Assembly: GCF_008386695.1 (NCBI RefSeq)
Contig: NZ_VUOC01000003.1
Coordinates: forward strand, 879,286-943,285
Reading direction: 5' to 3'
DNA length: 64,000 nucleotides
Origin: Chitinophaga agrisoli
GTDB lineage: Bacteria; Bacteroidota; Bacteroidia; Chitinophagales; Chitinophagaceae
Of this stretch, positions 54,037 to 63,875 are shown piece after piece; positions within the stretch are counted from its first letter, which is position 1; every line of letters begins with the position of its first letter. The position numbers and the translations under genes are program-made. Under the pieces are notes generated by a model. It was given only the letters and a program-made list of their open reading frames with translations. It was not told the origin of the DNA and made no database searches.

Positions 54037-57000
54037 ATGATTAGAGATTTACACGCCTTGTCAGTTTTATTCTGTACAAAAAAGGTCAAAGCCGGTGCAG
54101 TTTGCACAAAAGCGTTTTATTGGCTGCGGATGCAGCTGGTAGTAACGCTTTTTCTGCTGGCAGGGAGTAGTGTAAGTGCACAGGTGGTTGAAACGATTAA
54201 CGAAAACGGCGGTACCATTGCAGACCCTGGGTTGAAGATAGAGATCATGACCGACGGTTCCTACCGCGTTTCAAGACTGGGCCTCAGCGAAACCTACGAA
54301 GGTTCAGACGATCCCAGGGGCATCACCACCTACATAGGCATCGATCAGTACTTCTGGGAAGATATACGTAAGATCAATAAGGTTAGCTGGGACTTTATTT
54401 CTCCTAAATCTGGTACCGGCAGCGCTGTTACCCCTTGGAAAATACAGATGGTAGGTAATATCCCTAACTACCAGAATTCAGGAAAGGTGACCGTTATCCT
54501 CACCATGACCTATGTAAAGGATCAACCTTATTTTATATTAGACTATACAGTAGCCGTTGGCGTTCCCGATATCATTACCACGGTAGGTCACCTTTACCTG
54601 GCAGAACACGCCGTACTTGGCGTAAGCGGTACTGACTGGGGTGGAAACAGTGTGTGCTCAAAGGCGCTCGCCCCGGATTTTCCCCCCTTTAATACAGTAG
54701 GGGTATACCGTGATGATGCCTGTTTGAGCGGTTATCCATATCCCCGTGCCCATATGTTCCGCATGAAGGGAGGTTTTCACTCCATCCATGCTACAGATGC
54801 CGCGGGTATGATGAACGTACCCATAAATGCGTTCCTGGATAATATATATAATAACAGTTATGACGGTACCGAAAACGGTATCGTTGTGCATAAACAGCTG
54901 GGTGACTTCAACGGAGGCAGTTTTAACGCGGAAAGAACGCATGTGGCGCGTATCCTCGCAGGATATGGTAATAACGTGGCCGATCTGGACGGGGTGCAGC
55001 TGGATACCATCCCGGCACAGGCCACCAGGCAGCTCACCGTTCAATTTGAAAAGCCTACTGCGGAAGGCCAGGAAGGAGACAACAGGCACATTATACAAGG
55101 CTTAAAGCTAAAGGTATTCAATAATAATTCGCTGGGTACCGCCATTACAACAACCGCCCCCCTATATGTTCCCCTGAAGGCAGCCCCTTCAGGCGCAAAC
55201 CCTGCTGTTGCCGGCGTGGACTATGAATATAAAAGAGGCATTGTGATTCCCGCAGGCGTCTATCCAAAAGCCGGAGTATTGATAGATGTAGATAGCGCCA
55301 TTATGATCCTGGGCAATACCGCCCTGGAGAATAACCGTGAAGTGGAATTTGCCCTGGACGATGCCGTTAATAATAACCTGGTGAAGGTAAATACCTCCGC
55401 CAATAAATGCGTTTATAAGATCCTGGATGATGAGCCGCGCTCTATCACACTCACCATGCCTACGGAAATAGACGAAGGCTCCTCTGCTAATGGCACGGTG
55501 AGCCTCCCTGCCGGTGTAAATGCCGCTTCCGATATTACGGTAACCCTCACACGTAAAACCACTTCTACCGCTTCCGCAGCAGACATTGATCCGTTGCTGA
55601 ATGTGGTGATCAAACAAAATACTAACTCAGCTACCTTCTCTATACAGGCCCTCACCGATAAGATCCTGGAATATCCGGAAACACTGGAGATCCAGGCAGA
55701 TGCGACTGTGCTGGCTACTGCGCAAACAGCCAGCGGCTCCGTCGCGATCAAGGACCGCACCTATGATGATCCGGCTAACCGGGCCATCACCATGCGGCCT
55801 GTACCCGGCGTTACCGTGTCAGAGCCCTATATAGGCGGCCTGCAATTCTCTCTGCCGCCGGGCGTTACTACAGATGTGCCTATCGGCATTACCCTGGGCG
55901 CCCTCCATGGTGATCCTGCATCCACCGCTTCTGCCGCAGATTATACCATTGGCAGTAACGTAATTTTGATCACCAGCGGCAATTCTTCAACAGTACCATT
56001 CACTGTACTGGATGATAACCTGGCAGAAGGCACTGAGAAATTACACGTAACTGCTATAGCCAGTGATGGTCTCTCCCGTGTATATGATTTTGCGCCATAC
56101 GATATCCAGATTCTGGACGATGACGCCAATTCGCTTACATTGCAGCCAGACAAAGGGCAAACCACCATCACAGAAGGCGGCGCCGGCATCACCTTCACCA
56201 TTAGCCTGCCCAGCGGCACCCTGGCCAGCGCGGATATTCCGCTTACGCTAACTGCAGGCGGCGCGGCAGATATCAGTGACCTGAATCCCCTGCCGGCCCC
56301 CGTTGACTTAACGATACCAGCGGGCGCCAGCACCGTATCATTTACCTTAAGCGCGGTGATAGATGACCTGCTGGAAGGTAATGAAACGCTGATCCTCAGC
56401 GGTAATTCCGGAGATTATGCTATAAAACCCTATACGCTCACTATAATAGATGCTACCACTGCAGACCCGGCCAATTATAAGCTCCAGCTTAGTATTACCG
56501 GCAGCCCTGTAAAAGAAGGCAGCACCGCCGGGGTCAAAGTAGGATTTGTGAATGATATTAAGGCCGGCAAACCTATCGTCGTGAACCTTACCCGGAACGC
56601 GGCCTCTGCGGCCAGCGCTACGGACTTTACACTGGCCTCATCGTCCATTACCATACCGGTGGGCCAGCGTGAGGTGACCATACCGGACTTTATTACCGCC
56701 AAAACGGACCAGATCCTGGAAAAAGCAGAGAGCTTTACGCTGGATGGCGCTTCCAGTACCATTTCCGGTTTAACGGTATCCTCCGCCAGTGCAAGTATTA
56801 CAGATGCTACCGGGGATGATCCGGCCAATAAAGTGATCACCATTGCGGCCCAGCAGGCCCAGATGGATGAAGGCAGCGGATACGCCGTCACCTTTAGCCT
56901 GCCGGCAGGCGTTACCACGGAAGTGCCCATCAATATCACCGCAAAAACAGGTACCGGTTCTACGGCCGTGAATGCAGACTATAGCTTTGCATCCATACCA

Positions 57001-60000
57001 CCGCTGGATAAGACCAATGCCGCGGTAAGCGCTACCATGAATATAGCCGCAGATGGTTTGCTGGAAACAGACGAGACCTTGGTGATCGATGGTTCCACTA
57101 CGGATCTGCCAGGCATGACCTTTGTCACTACGGCCGTTACTTTAAAAGACAAGGATATGGTGGCCAATATGCCGCTATCCCTGAGCGCGGACAATACCAC
57201 CATAACAGAAGGCAGTACCACTGGCGCTATGGTGACCGTAGCATTGCCCAATGGCAAGAAAACCAGCTACGATATACCGGTGGTTATCAGCAAAGATGCA
57301 ACATCCACAGCAGGGGATGGGGAGCATTCCGCACTGCCGGCCACTGTGGTGATCAAACAGGGCACAGGCTCCGTTACATTCCCGCAGGCGATACTGGCCA
57401 CTCCGGACAACCTGCTTGAGGATGATGAAACGCTCATCGTTAAAGCCAGCGCTGTTGGTTTCTCCACCAGCCCGTTAACGATCACGATAAAAGATGGCAG
57501 CAATCCTAAGATCACCTTACAACCGCAGCCATTCTCCGCCGGTAATAAGGTAGTGGAAGGTAGTAACTATACCGTAAGGGTGGCGTTGCCGGCTGGTATT
57601 ACGCCTTATAAACCCATGCAGGTGACTATTTCCGCTGATGCCGCGTCTACCGCTGGCGCAACGGATTATACCGGTCTGCCTGTAACCATTACCCTTAACC
57701 CGGGTGAGAATTTCCAGGATATTACGCTTACTACTTTAGCAGATAATATACTGGAGCCGCAGGAGCTTATCAGGGTAAAAGGCGCTGTAAGCGGCTTTGC
57801 AGGTATAAGCGCCAATAACCTGGATGTGTTTATAGATGACCAGACCAGTAAGGACCCCACAAACCTGCAACTGCAGGTACTGGTGGATTCTACGGTAATG
57901 CACGAAGGTAGCAGCGCTAAGGTGACAATTGGTTTTGTGAAGCCCGATATCACCAGCTCCACTGCCATCAGCATCAATATAGCGCCGGATGCCAGCTTTA
58001 GCGCCGTAGCGGCGGATTACAGTGGTCTTCCCACTACCGTAACGCTGCCTGCTGGTACTAACCAGGTACAGCAAACGCTTACCATAATAAATGATAATGT
58101 GGTAGAGGGCACTGAGAAATTGCAGCTGAAAGCTGCCGTGCCGGCCACCTATAAAATAACATCGCCGGCTACTATTACTATCCCGGAAACAGTGATGGAG
58201 ATAACGGCCAGCAAAACCGCAGATGCGGCAGAACCGTCCACCAACGGAGGTATTCTTATTAAACTGCCCGGTGCGGAGAAAGCAGGCTCAGATATCAACA
58301 TCAACTTTACACTGGGCGGTACCGCCACTGGTACTGACTGGAAAGTGACAGGAAGTTCTGCCGTTATTAAAGCAAATACTAACAGCGTAACCATTCCGGT
58401 TACAGTAGTAGACGATAAGCTGATGGAAGGTGATGAGACTGTTACGTTAACGCTGAAAAAGGCCCAGATGCCAAAGAATGGCGGTCCTTTAGACTTCCCG
58501 GTAGACGACTCCACCATCACCGTAAATATTGCGGATGACGAAGGCAATGCCCCCGGCCGCAGCATGATAGTAGAGAAAATAGCAGATGCCGCAGAGCCCG
58601 CGCAACAGGGATCTTTCCGTATACGCTTCTCTGATAACAACTTCACGGTGGTAAAGGACGTGCAGGTGACCTATAATGTCACAGGTAGCGCTATCTCCGG
58701 TACAGACTATAAAGCGCTGTCTGGTTCAGTTACCATCCCCGCAGGGCAGAATGGGGTAGTAGTGAATATAGATCCGCTGGATGATAAACTGGTAGAGGAT
58801 GTTGAGCAGATCAACATCAGCCTCCAGAATGTTACCAGCACTATGACCGGTGTTACCTGGCCCCTGGGCGCCCCCTCACAGGTGAGTGTGGCCCTGAATG
58901 ATGATGATAACATGACGGTAGATCTTTCCGCCGTACCCGCGGATTCCATCATGGAAGGCGGCAGCGTGCAGATAACGATCAGGGCGACCAGCGTCAGCAC
59001 CTCATCCATGCCCATCTTCCTGAAAATAGTGCATGATACCGCCAGAACCATTACCAGCAGCGAAGGCATTATCAACGGCAATGGCAGCACCATAATAGTC
59101 AGCATGCCGGCCGGTGAAATGGAGCATACCTTTACCGTAACTTCTGTAGATAACTTCACAAATGACGATAACGGGTTTATATACCTGGAGGTACTCCCGG
59201 ATCCTTCCGGCGGCCTTAATCATTATACGCCCGGTACAGGTAAAGTGGATGTAGGCGTGAAAGAAAATGATCCCCTGACGCTGTCATTCAGCGAATCAGA
59301 ATACAGCGTGAACGAAGGCAGCCAGGATGGCGAAAACTCGCTCACCTTTGAGGTAAGGCTCAGCAGGCCCAGTAGCCGCCCGGTGTCAATGCCCTACAGG
59401 TTCTCTATATCAGATACCTGGGGATTATTAGGCTCCGCTAAACCAGGTATTGACTTTGACAGCGTGATGAAACCGATCGTGGTGAACCCTGGTGAACTGG
59501 TGGCCTATATACCGGTATCCATTATGGGAGACAGCGTATTTGAAAGGCCGGAAAGGCTGAGCGTAAAACTGCTGACGCCTACTGTAAGCTCCAATCAGAA
59601 TGTACCGGTAACCGCCGCGCCGGATTCCGCGGTAGGTATTATACTGAATGACGATCCTTTCTGTCCCACCTGCGATACTGATAAAGACGGCATAACAGAT
59701 GGCAGGGAAGACCGTAACGGCAATAATGACCCAACGGATGATGACGCTGATGGCGACGGTATCCCCAACTTCCTGGATCTGGACTCTGATAATGACGGCG
59801 TACCTGATTCCGTAGAAGGCTGGATCACGGATGGCCGCTGGGTAAACAGCAACGGTGGCCTGATCAGGGTACACCCGGCAGTATCCCCCAATGGAGATGG
59901 CAAGGGCAATGACGCTATGTATATTGAGAACATCGAAAAGTACCCGGATAATGAGGTGATCATCATTAACAGGTGGGGTGGCGTTGTGTTTAAAATGACG

Positions 60001-60150
60001 GGTTACGATAACAAGGACAATAGCTTTAAGGGTCTTAACAACGCTGGTAAGGAAGTAACCGACGGTTCTTACTTCTTTATCGTACACCTCACAGACAGGG
60101 CCGGTAATAAAGACCAGTATACAGGGTATATAGTGATTAAAAGACAATAG
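54037..60150 (+). CDS. Giant T9SS-secreted Calx-beta repeat protein
   Basis: A 2037-residue cell-surface or secreted protein. An N-terminal extension precedes a signal core (MQLVVTLFLLAGSSVSAQ, 32-49; an ATG at 54130 could be the start). Residues about 50-350 form an unrecognised beta-rich domain. From about 355 to 1873 there are roughly 13 Calx-beta-like repeats of about 110 residues, each with an EGS / DYxxLP / LEGxETL pattern. A calcium-binding thrombospondin type-3-like stretch with repeated DxDxDG follows (about 1876-1925), then the gliding-motility C-terminal domain (HPAVSPNGDG, EVIIINRWGGVVF, DGSYFFIVHLTD), the type B T9SS signal. Likely an adhesin; the partner PorP/SprF gene starts two bases after the stop. 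Confidence 0.9.
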   Translation: MIRDLHALSVLFCTKKVKAGAVCTKAFYWLRMQLVVTLFLLAGSSVSAQVVETINENGGTIADPGLKIEIMTDGSYRVSRLGLSETYEGSDDPRGITTYIGIDQYFWEDIRKINKVSWDFISPKSGTGSAVTPWKIQMVGNIPNYQNSGKVTVILTMTYVKDQPYFILDYTVAVGVPDIITTVGHLYLAEHAVLGVSGTDWGGNSVCSKALAPDFPPFNTVGVYRDDACLSGYPYPRAHMFRMKGGFHSIHATDAAGMMNVPINAFLDNIYNNSYDGTENGIVVHKQLGDFNGGSFNAERTHVARILAGYGNNVADLDGVQLDTIPAQATRQLTVQFEKPTAEGQEGDNRHIIQGLKLKVFNNNSLGTAITTTAPLYVPLKAAPSGANPAVAGVDYEYKRGIVIPAGVYPKAGVLIDVDSAIMILGNTALENNREVEFALDDAVNNNLVKVNTSANKCVYKILDDEPRSITLTMPTEIDEGSSANGTVSLPAGVNAASDITVTLTRKTTSTASAADIDPLLNVVIKQNTNSATFSIQALTDKILEYPETLEIQADATVLATAQTASGSVAIKDRTYDDPANRAITMRPVPGVTVSEPYIGGLQFSLPPGVTTDVPIGITLGALHGDPASTASAADYTIGSNVILITSGNSSTVPFTVLDDNLAEGTEKLHVTAIASDGLSRVYDFAPYDIQILDDDANSLTLQPDKGQTTITEGGAGITFTISLPSGTLASADIPLTLTAGGAADISDLNPLPAPVDLTIPAGASTVSFTLSAVIDDLLEGNETLILSGNSGDYAIKPYTLTIIDATTADPANYKLQLSITGSPVKEGSTAGVKVGFVNDIKAGKPIVVNLTRNAASAASATDFTLASSSITIPVGQREVTIPDFITAKTDQILEKAESFTLDGASSTISGLTVSSASASITDATGDDPANKVITIAAQQAQMDEGSGYAVTFSLPAGVTTEVPINITAKTGTGSTAVNADYSFASIPPLDKTNAAVSATMNIAADGLLETDETLVIDGSTTDLPGMTFVTTAVTLKDKDMVANMPLSLSADNTTITEGSTTGAMVTVALPNGKKTSYDIPVVISKDATSTAGDGEHSALPATVVIKQGTGSVTFPQAILATPDNLLEDDETLIVKASAVGFSTSPLTITIKDGSNPKITLQPQPFSAGNKVVEGSNYTVRVALPAGITPYKPMQVTISADAASTAGATDYTGLPVTITLNPGENFQDITLTTLADNILEPQELIRVKGAVSGFAGISANNLDVFIDDQTSKDPTNLQLQVLVDSTVMHEGSSAKVTIGFVKPDITSSTAISINIAPDASFSAVAADYSGLPTTVTLPAGTNQVQQTLTIINDNVVEGTEKLQLKAAVPATYKITSPATITIPETVMEITASKTADAAEPSTNGGILIKLPGAEKAGSDININFTLGGTATGTDWKVTGSSAVIKANTNSVTIPVTVVDDKLMEGDETVTLTLKKAQMPKNGGPLDFPVDDSTITVNIADDEGNAPGRSMIVEKIADAAEPAQQGSFRIRFSDNNFTVVKDVQVTYNVTGSAISGTDYKALSGSVTIPAGQNGVVVNIDPLDDKLVEDVEQINISLQNVTSTMTGVTWPLGAPSQVSVALNDDDNMTVDLSAVPADSIMEGGSVQITIRATSVSTSSMPIFLKIVHDTARTITSSEGIINGNGSTIIVSMPAGEMEHTFTVTSVDNFTNDDNGFIYLEVLPDPSGGLNHYTPGTGKVDVGVKENDPLTLSFSESEYSVNEGSQDGENSLTFEVRLSRPSSRPVSMPYRFSISDTWGLLGSAKPGIDFDSVMKPIVVNPGELVAYIPVSIMGDSVFERPERLSVKLLTPTVSSNQNVPVTAAPDSAVGIILNDDPFCPTCDTDKDGITDGREDRNGNNDPTDDDADGDGIPNFLDLDSDNDGVPDSVEGWITDGRWVNSNGGLIRVHPAVSPNGDGKGNDAMYIENIEKYPDNEVIIINRWGGVVFKMTGYDNKDNSFKGLNNAGKEVTDGSYFFIVHLTDRAGNKDQYTGYIVIKRQ

Positions 60151-60152
60151 AG

Positions 60153-61094
60153 ATGAACGTTGAGAAATCGATCATGAAAGTGCATAAACGCCTTTTCAGG
60201 CTGCTGGCAACGTTGCTCCTGGCAGGGTGCTGCTATTTGCCGGCATCGGCGCAGCAGGATCCTATCTATACACAATACCAGCAGAATATGATGGTTGTCA
60301 ATCCTGCCTATTCCAGTGTGGATGAAGCGGCTGCCCTTACGCTGGTGGGCCGTAACCAATGGGTAGGAGTAGATGGCGCCCCCAAAACGATCAATTTCTC
60401 TTTCTATACGCCTTTTAAATCCACCAATACCAGTCTTGGCTTTTCTGCCATGAATGAGAAGATAACAGTACAGTCACGCACCTCCTTAAACTTTCATATC
60501 TCCCAGCGTATCTATTTTAACGAAACCCTGCGCCTGGCGTTGGGCTTAAAGTTAGGTATGTCCCAGTTCCGCGAAAATAACACGGATCTTACCACCACAG
60601 ACCCGGTGTTTGCAGATAATGCCAGCTATTTTAAAACCGATGTAGGCTTTGGGTTTATGCTATTTAACGACCGTTTTTATGTAGGTCTTTCTTCCCCTAC
60701 CTTCCAGAGTTTTGATGTAGGGAACAAGGTAAATAAGCTGGTATACAAAACACATTATTACCTGCAGGGCGGTTACCTGTTTGATGCAGGGGAGGAGACA
60801 AAAATAAAGCCCAGTGTTCAGCTGAGGAGGGTAGACGGCGCCAGTTTAGGATTTGATATTAATATGAGCATGCTGATCAAGGAAATGGTATGGGTGGGGC
60901 TCTCTTACCGGTCAGAAAAGACCGTTGCGGGTATGGTGCAGGTGCAGCTTAACCCCAACCTGCAGTTGGGCTATTCTTATGATACGCCGCTATCATCCAA
61001 CCTGAAAGGGGCACAGGCCTCCTCTCATGAGCTACTGGTAAGCTACCGCTTTACCTGGTCCTCAGAACAGGAGCTATTACCCCGTTACTTCTAA
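60153..61094 (+). CDS. PorP/SprF-type T9SS outer-membrane protein
   Basis: A 313-residue outer-membrane barrel of the PorP/SprF family. A signal peptide is clearest from the ATG at 60174 (MKVHKRLFRLLATLLLAGCC...ASAQ); the ATG at 60153 adds seven residues. The family signature is AQQDPIYTQYQQNMMVVNPAYSSVDEAAALTLVGRNQWVGVDGAPKTINFS, and strands such as LSLNFHISQRIYF and LQLGYSYDTPLSS follow. SprF-type proteins are needed to secrete proteins with type B C-terminal domains; the gene lies two bases after such a protein, so it is probably its dedicated partner. Confidence 0.92.
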   Translation: MNVEKSIMKVHKRLFRLLATLLLAGCCYLPASAQQDPIYTQYQQNMMVVNPAYSSVDEAAALTLVGRNQWVGVDGAPKTINFSFYTPFKSTNTSLGFSAMNEKITVQSRTSLNFHISQRIYFNETLRLALGLKLGMSQFRENNTDLTTTDPVFADNASYFKTDVGFGFMLFNDRFYVGLSSPTFQSFDVGNKVNKLVYKTHYYLQGGYLFDAGEETKIKPSVQLRRVDGASLGFDINMSMLIKEMVWVGLSYRSEKTVAGMVQVQLNPNLQLGYSYDTPLSSNLKGAQASSHELLVSYRFTWSSEQELLPRYF

Positions 61095-61160
61095 TTTTGT
61101 TGCGCGTAATGGCTAATTACGCGATCTGTTAATCGATATACACCTGCTTTTAAACCGGAC

Positions 61161-61193
61161 GTTCCCGTAGCATGACCGCTACGGGAACTTTTT
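61161..61193 (+). terminator. Terminator of the giant-protein/porP operon
   Basis: GTTCCCGTAGC (61161-61171) pairs perfectly with GCTACGGGAAC (61178-61188), followed by TTTTTG. Confidence 0.88.
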
Positions 61194-61377
61194 GTTTATG
61201 CATTATCCGTTAGTTATGAGTGTATTATATGAGTTTCAAAGAAAAGGGGAAATGACCAAATCCGCAGCTACCTGGTTGTCGTAAATAATTAATAGACAAG
61301 CTTATTACCGGATACACTTAGCAAAGCATCAAAAACGTAAAATGAAGTTGTGTCTTTTTAATGGTTAACATGGGAAT

Positions 61378-61409
61378 CAGCCTGATATTTCTTATCAGGC
61401 TGCTTTTTT
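61378..61409 (+). terminator. Plus-strand terminator with no gene upstream
   Basis: CAGCCTGATA (61378-61387) pairs with TATCAGGCTG (61393-61402), then TTTTTT. The only T run is on the + strand, while the nearest gene to its right runs on the minus strand and ends at 61420. Either it stops an unannotated + transcript or it serves the GNAT gene imperfectly. Confidence 0.6.
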
Positions 61410-61419
61410 ATGGTTTCAG

Positions 61420-61926
61420 CTATAACGCCTTCCGCATAACATAATCATTCATCTCATAGCCATTCCCGATATGGGTATCTTTTTCCTTCAGGATGGTAAA
61501 TCCTTGCCGCTCGTAAAATAAACGCGCCTTATTATGCCGGTTCACATCCAGCTCAAGGGTATGCGCTCCGGCTGCTTTTACACGGTCTATTACGGCCTCC
61601 ATAAAGAATTTGCCAACCCGTTTTCCCTGGTAATCGCTATGCAGGTAGATCTTATGCAGCTTCTGGATGCCATCGGTATCTGTGGTGCTGTAAGCCGCAA
61701 AGCCAATAGGCCTTGCTTCATCATATAAAAGGATAAAACGGTGCCCCTGTTCGCTTATCTGCCGGGTTAAGGAAGTGGTGCTGTACATCATATCCAGCAT
61801 GTAACTGATCTGCTCCGGCGTGAGTATTGACTCGTAAGTTGGGCGCCATATCTGTTCTGTCAGCTCCTGTATCAACGGGATCTGGGCTACGCTGGCGTCT
61901 TTTATCTGTAAATTCATTGGCTTCAT
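61420..61926 (-). CDS. GNAT-family N-acetyltransferase
   Basis: A 168-residue acetyl-CoA-dependent acyltransferase. The acetyl-CoA loop reads YQGKRVGKFFMEAVIDRV (motif A, Q-x-x-G-x-G/A replaced by Q-G-K-R-V-G-K), preceded by IQKLHKIYLH and followed by LELDVNRHNKARLFYERQGF, a typical GNAT ending. The N-terminus may start at MKPMNLQ or MNLQ. Substrate unknown. It lies 20 bases after the PolX-like gene on the same strand and probably shares its transcript. Confidence 0.9.
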   Translation of the reverse strand: MKPMNLQIKDASVAQIPLIQELTEQIWRPTYESILTPEQISYMLDMMYSTTSLTRQISEQGHRFILLYDEARPIGFAAYSTTDTDGIQKLHKIYLHSDYQGKRVGKFFMEAVIDRVKAAGAHTLELDVNRHNKARLFYERQGFTILKEKDTHIGNGYEMNDYVMRKAL

Positions 61927-61945
61927 TAAGTAGTAATATCAGTAT

Positions 61946-63625
61946 TTATAATCTGGAGCGTCGCTGTTGCAGGTATTGCTCCAGCTCTGCCCGGCTAAAG
62001 CTGCTCAGGTTCCTTTCTTTGGTTAGTCCGCCTTTGCGGGCGGCCAGGGTACCGTAATAGATATCGCGGTAGCCCTCAATGCTATGTGCATCCGGATCAA
62101 TAGAGATAATAGCATTCTTTTCTATGGCATAAGGCAGCCATTGCCAGTCTATATCCAGGCGGCGGGGGTGAGCGTTCAGTTCTATCACTACGCCGTTGGC
62201 TACACAGGCGTCAACGATCTTTTGATGATCTACGGGATAACCGTTACGGCTCAGCAACAGACGGCCGGTCATATGCCCCAGGATGGTGGTATATGGGTTC
62301 TCTATGGCTTTTAGCAGGCGGGCCATTGCCTTTTCTTCCGTCATCTTTAAGATGGAGTGCACGGAAGCTATTACCAGGTCAAAACTGGCCAGTACCTCAT
62401 CTGAATAGTCCAGGTTGCCATCGTATAATATATCTGCTTCTATGCTTTTGAAGATGCGGAAGGGCGCCAGCGTTTTATTCAGCTCATCTATCAGCGCATG
62501 CTGGGCCAGTATACGTTCTTCCGTAAGGCCGTTGGCATAAAAAGCGGAGCGGGAGTGATCGCTGATCACCAGGTACTCCAGGCCCTGTGCCTTGGCGGCG
62601 GCCGCCATTTCCTCCAGTGTATTTATGCCGTCGCTCCATTGGCTATGGGAGTGGATGATGCCCTTAATGTCTTCCGGTACGATCAGTTTAGGCAGCTGGC
62701 CGCGTTTGGCCAGGTCCAGCGCCAGGCCGCCGTTGCGCATACAGGGCTCAATGTAATCCATGCCAGCTTTTTCGAAGATGGCGGCTTCTGAGGTGCTGCC
62801 TTCTATGAGTGCAGCCGCCGTGCCACCGGCGTCAAAATGTTCCAGGAAAGCCGCATCCGCGGTGGTGATGAACAGCGTTTGAGCAAACTGGTCTGGCAGG
62901 CACGGGTAGATCCTTATTTTTACCTGCTGTTCGTGTTTCCATAGCTGGGAGTTGTCCGTAGCTTCTACCAGGCTAAAGGCCGGTATGGCGCCCAGCTGTT
63001 GTTCCAGCGTGCTGGCCGGCACGGCGGCTACCAGTTCAATCTCGTCAATAATGATCTCTGTACGGCGTATCTGTCCGGTAAGTGATACCAGGGCCGGGGC
63101 CAGCAGCTGTTGCAGCCGTTTTTCCAGTTCCTGCGCCAGGCCGGCTACCTCTGCATACAGGAACCGTTCCCGGTTGGAAAAGTAGAATTCTATACTTTGT
63201 TTTACGTTGTCCTGTGTTTTTTGACCAAAGCCTTTCAGCAGCATCAGGCGGTTCTCGTTACAGGCATACAGCAGTTCGCCCAGGTTCTCTACCTCCAGTT
63301 CCTTCCAGATAGTGGCTATTTTTTTAGGTCCCAGGCCCTTTATCTTCAGCATTTCCAGTATACCCGGAGGGGTTTTTACAATAAATCCTTCCAGCAGGGA
63401 CAGCTGCCCTGTCTGCAGCATTTCCTGTATAGCTTTGTTGGTGGAGCTGCCAATGCCTTTAATACGGGCAATGTCTTCCGCGGCTGTTTCCTTCAGCTGC
63501 GCAGGCAGTTTTTCTATGGTAAAGGCCGCGGTGGCAAATGATTTGGCTTTAAAACTGTCCTCGCCATGTATTTCCATCAGCTTAGACAGGAGGGAGAAAT
63601 TATCCGCTATCGTATAGTTATCCAT
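61946..63625 (-). CDS. PolX-like protein with PHP domain and degenerate polymerase core
   Basis: A 559-residue protein with bacterial PolX layout: DNA-binding helix-hairpin-helix turns KGIGSST (56-62), KGLGPKK (96-102) and KGFGQKT (131-137), a polymerase-X domain to about 310, and a C-terminal PHP phosphoesterase (HSHSQWSD 325-332, ISDHS 354-358, EADIL 396-400, SVHS 421-424, GHMTGR 450-455, DPDAH 510-514). The PHP metal residues are intact, but the polymerase site is altered: the GD-x-D motif reads DEIELVA with Glu195 and Glu197, and the third carboxylate position reads VKIRI with Lys236. The enzyme is probably a nuclease/phosphatase and not a DNA polymerase. Confidence 0.85.
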   Translation of the reverse strand: MDNYTIADNFSLLSKLMEIHGEDSFKAKSFATAAFTIEKLPAQLKETAAEDIARIKGIGSSTNKAIQEMLQTGQLSLLEGFIVKTPPGILEMLKIKGLGPKKIATIWKELEVENLGELLYACNENRLMLLKGFGQKTQDNVKQSIEFYFSNRERFLYAEVAGLAQELEKRLQQLLAPALVSLTGQIRRTEIIIDEIELVAAVPASTLEQQLGAIPAFSLVEATDNSQLWKHEQQVKIRIYPCLPDQFAQTLFITTADAAFLEHFDAGGTAAALIEGSTSEAAIFEKAGMDYIEPCMRNGGLALDLAKRGQLPKLIVPEDIKGIIHSHSQWSDGINTLEEMAAAAKAQGLEYLVISDHSRSAFYANGLTEERILAQHALIDELNKTLAPFRIFKSIEADILYDGNLDYSDEVLASFDLVIASVHSILKMTEEKAMARLLKAIENPYTTILGHMTGRLLLSRNGYPVDHQKIVDACVANGVVIELNAHPRRLDIDWQWLPYAIEKNAIISIDPDAHSIEGYRDIYYGTLAARKGGLTKERNLSSFSRAELEQYLQQRRSRL

Positions 63626-63680
63626 AAAAGCGCGTTTAGCTGTTTGCTACAGATCGCAAGCTAATTAACATTTACGATTT

Positions 63681-63875
63681 GAGGTATATATAGGGTACAA
63701 AAAGATCCTGGTAATTGGTACAGCCGGGACGATAAGAATTAAGCAATCCCAGCTGGTATATATGCAATTGGAGGTATATGGCGTAAAAGCCCGGCTATCA
63801 GCGTGTATAATATGAGATATATGGCATAAAAAGCAACCTGACTGTTGGGGTATAGGGCACAAAAAAAGATCCCGG
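63681..63875. repeat. Four degenerate GAGGTATATGGC..AAAAAG units
   Basis: Related words start at 63681, 63771, 63814 and 63847 (GAGGTATATA.., GAGGTATATGGCGTAAAAG, GAGATATATGGCATAAAAAG, GGGGTATAGGGCACAAAAAA). In addition AGCCGGG (63722-63728) and CCCGGCT (63789-63795) are inverted. Copies 1 and 4 are followed by GATCC[CT]GG. The 65-residue open frame on the minus strand here has no signs of being coding. The region lies between two minus-strand genes. Confidence 0.55.

Larger units (their letters stand above)
61095..61419. other. 325-base gap between porP and the GNAT gene
   Basis: No convincing gene. It holds an 8-bp hairpin CGCGTAAT-GGCTA-ATTACGCG (61103-61123), a strong terminator at 61161-61193 and a second hairpin with a T run on the + strand at 61378-61409. 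The stretch 61194-61377 contains only tiny open frames. Confidence 0.6.

Noticed and set aside
63665-63862. 65-residue minus-strand open frame
   Set aside because: Low-quality protein rich in Cys/Ile/His made by repeat DNA; no start context and no family resemblance.
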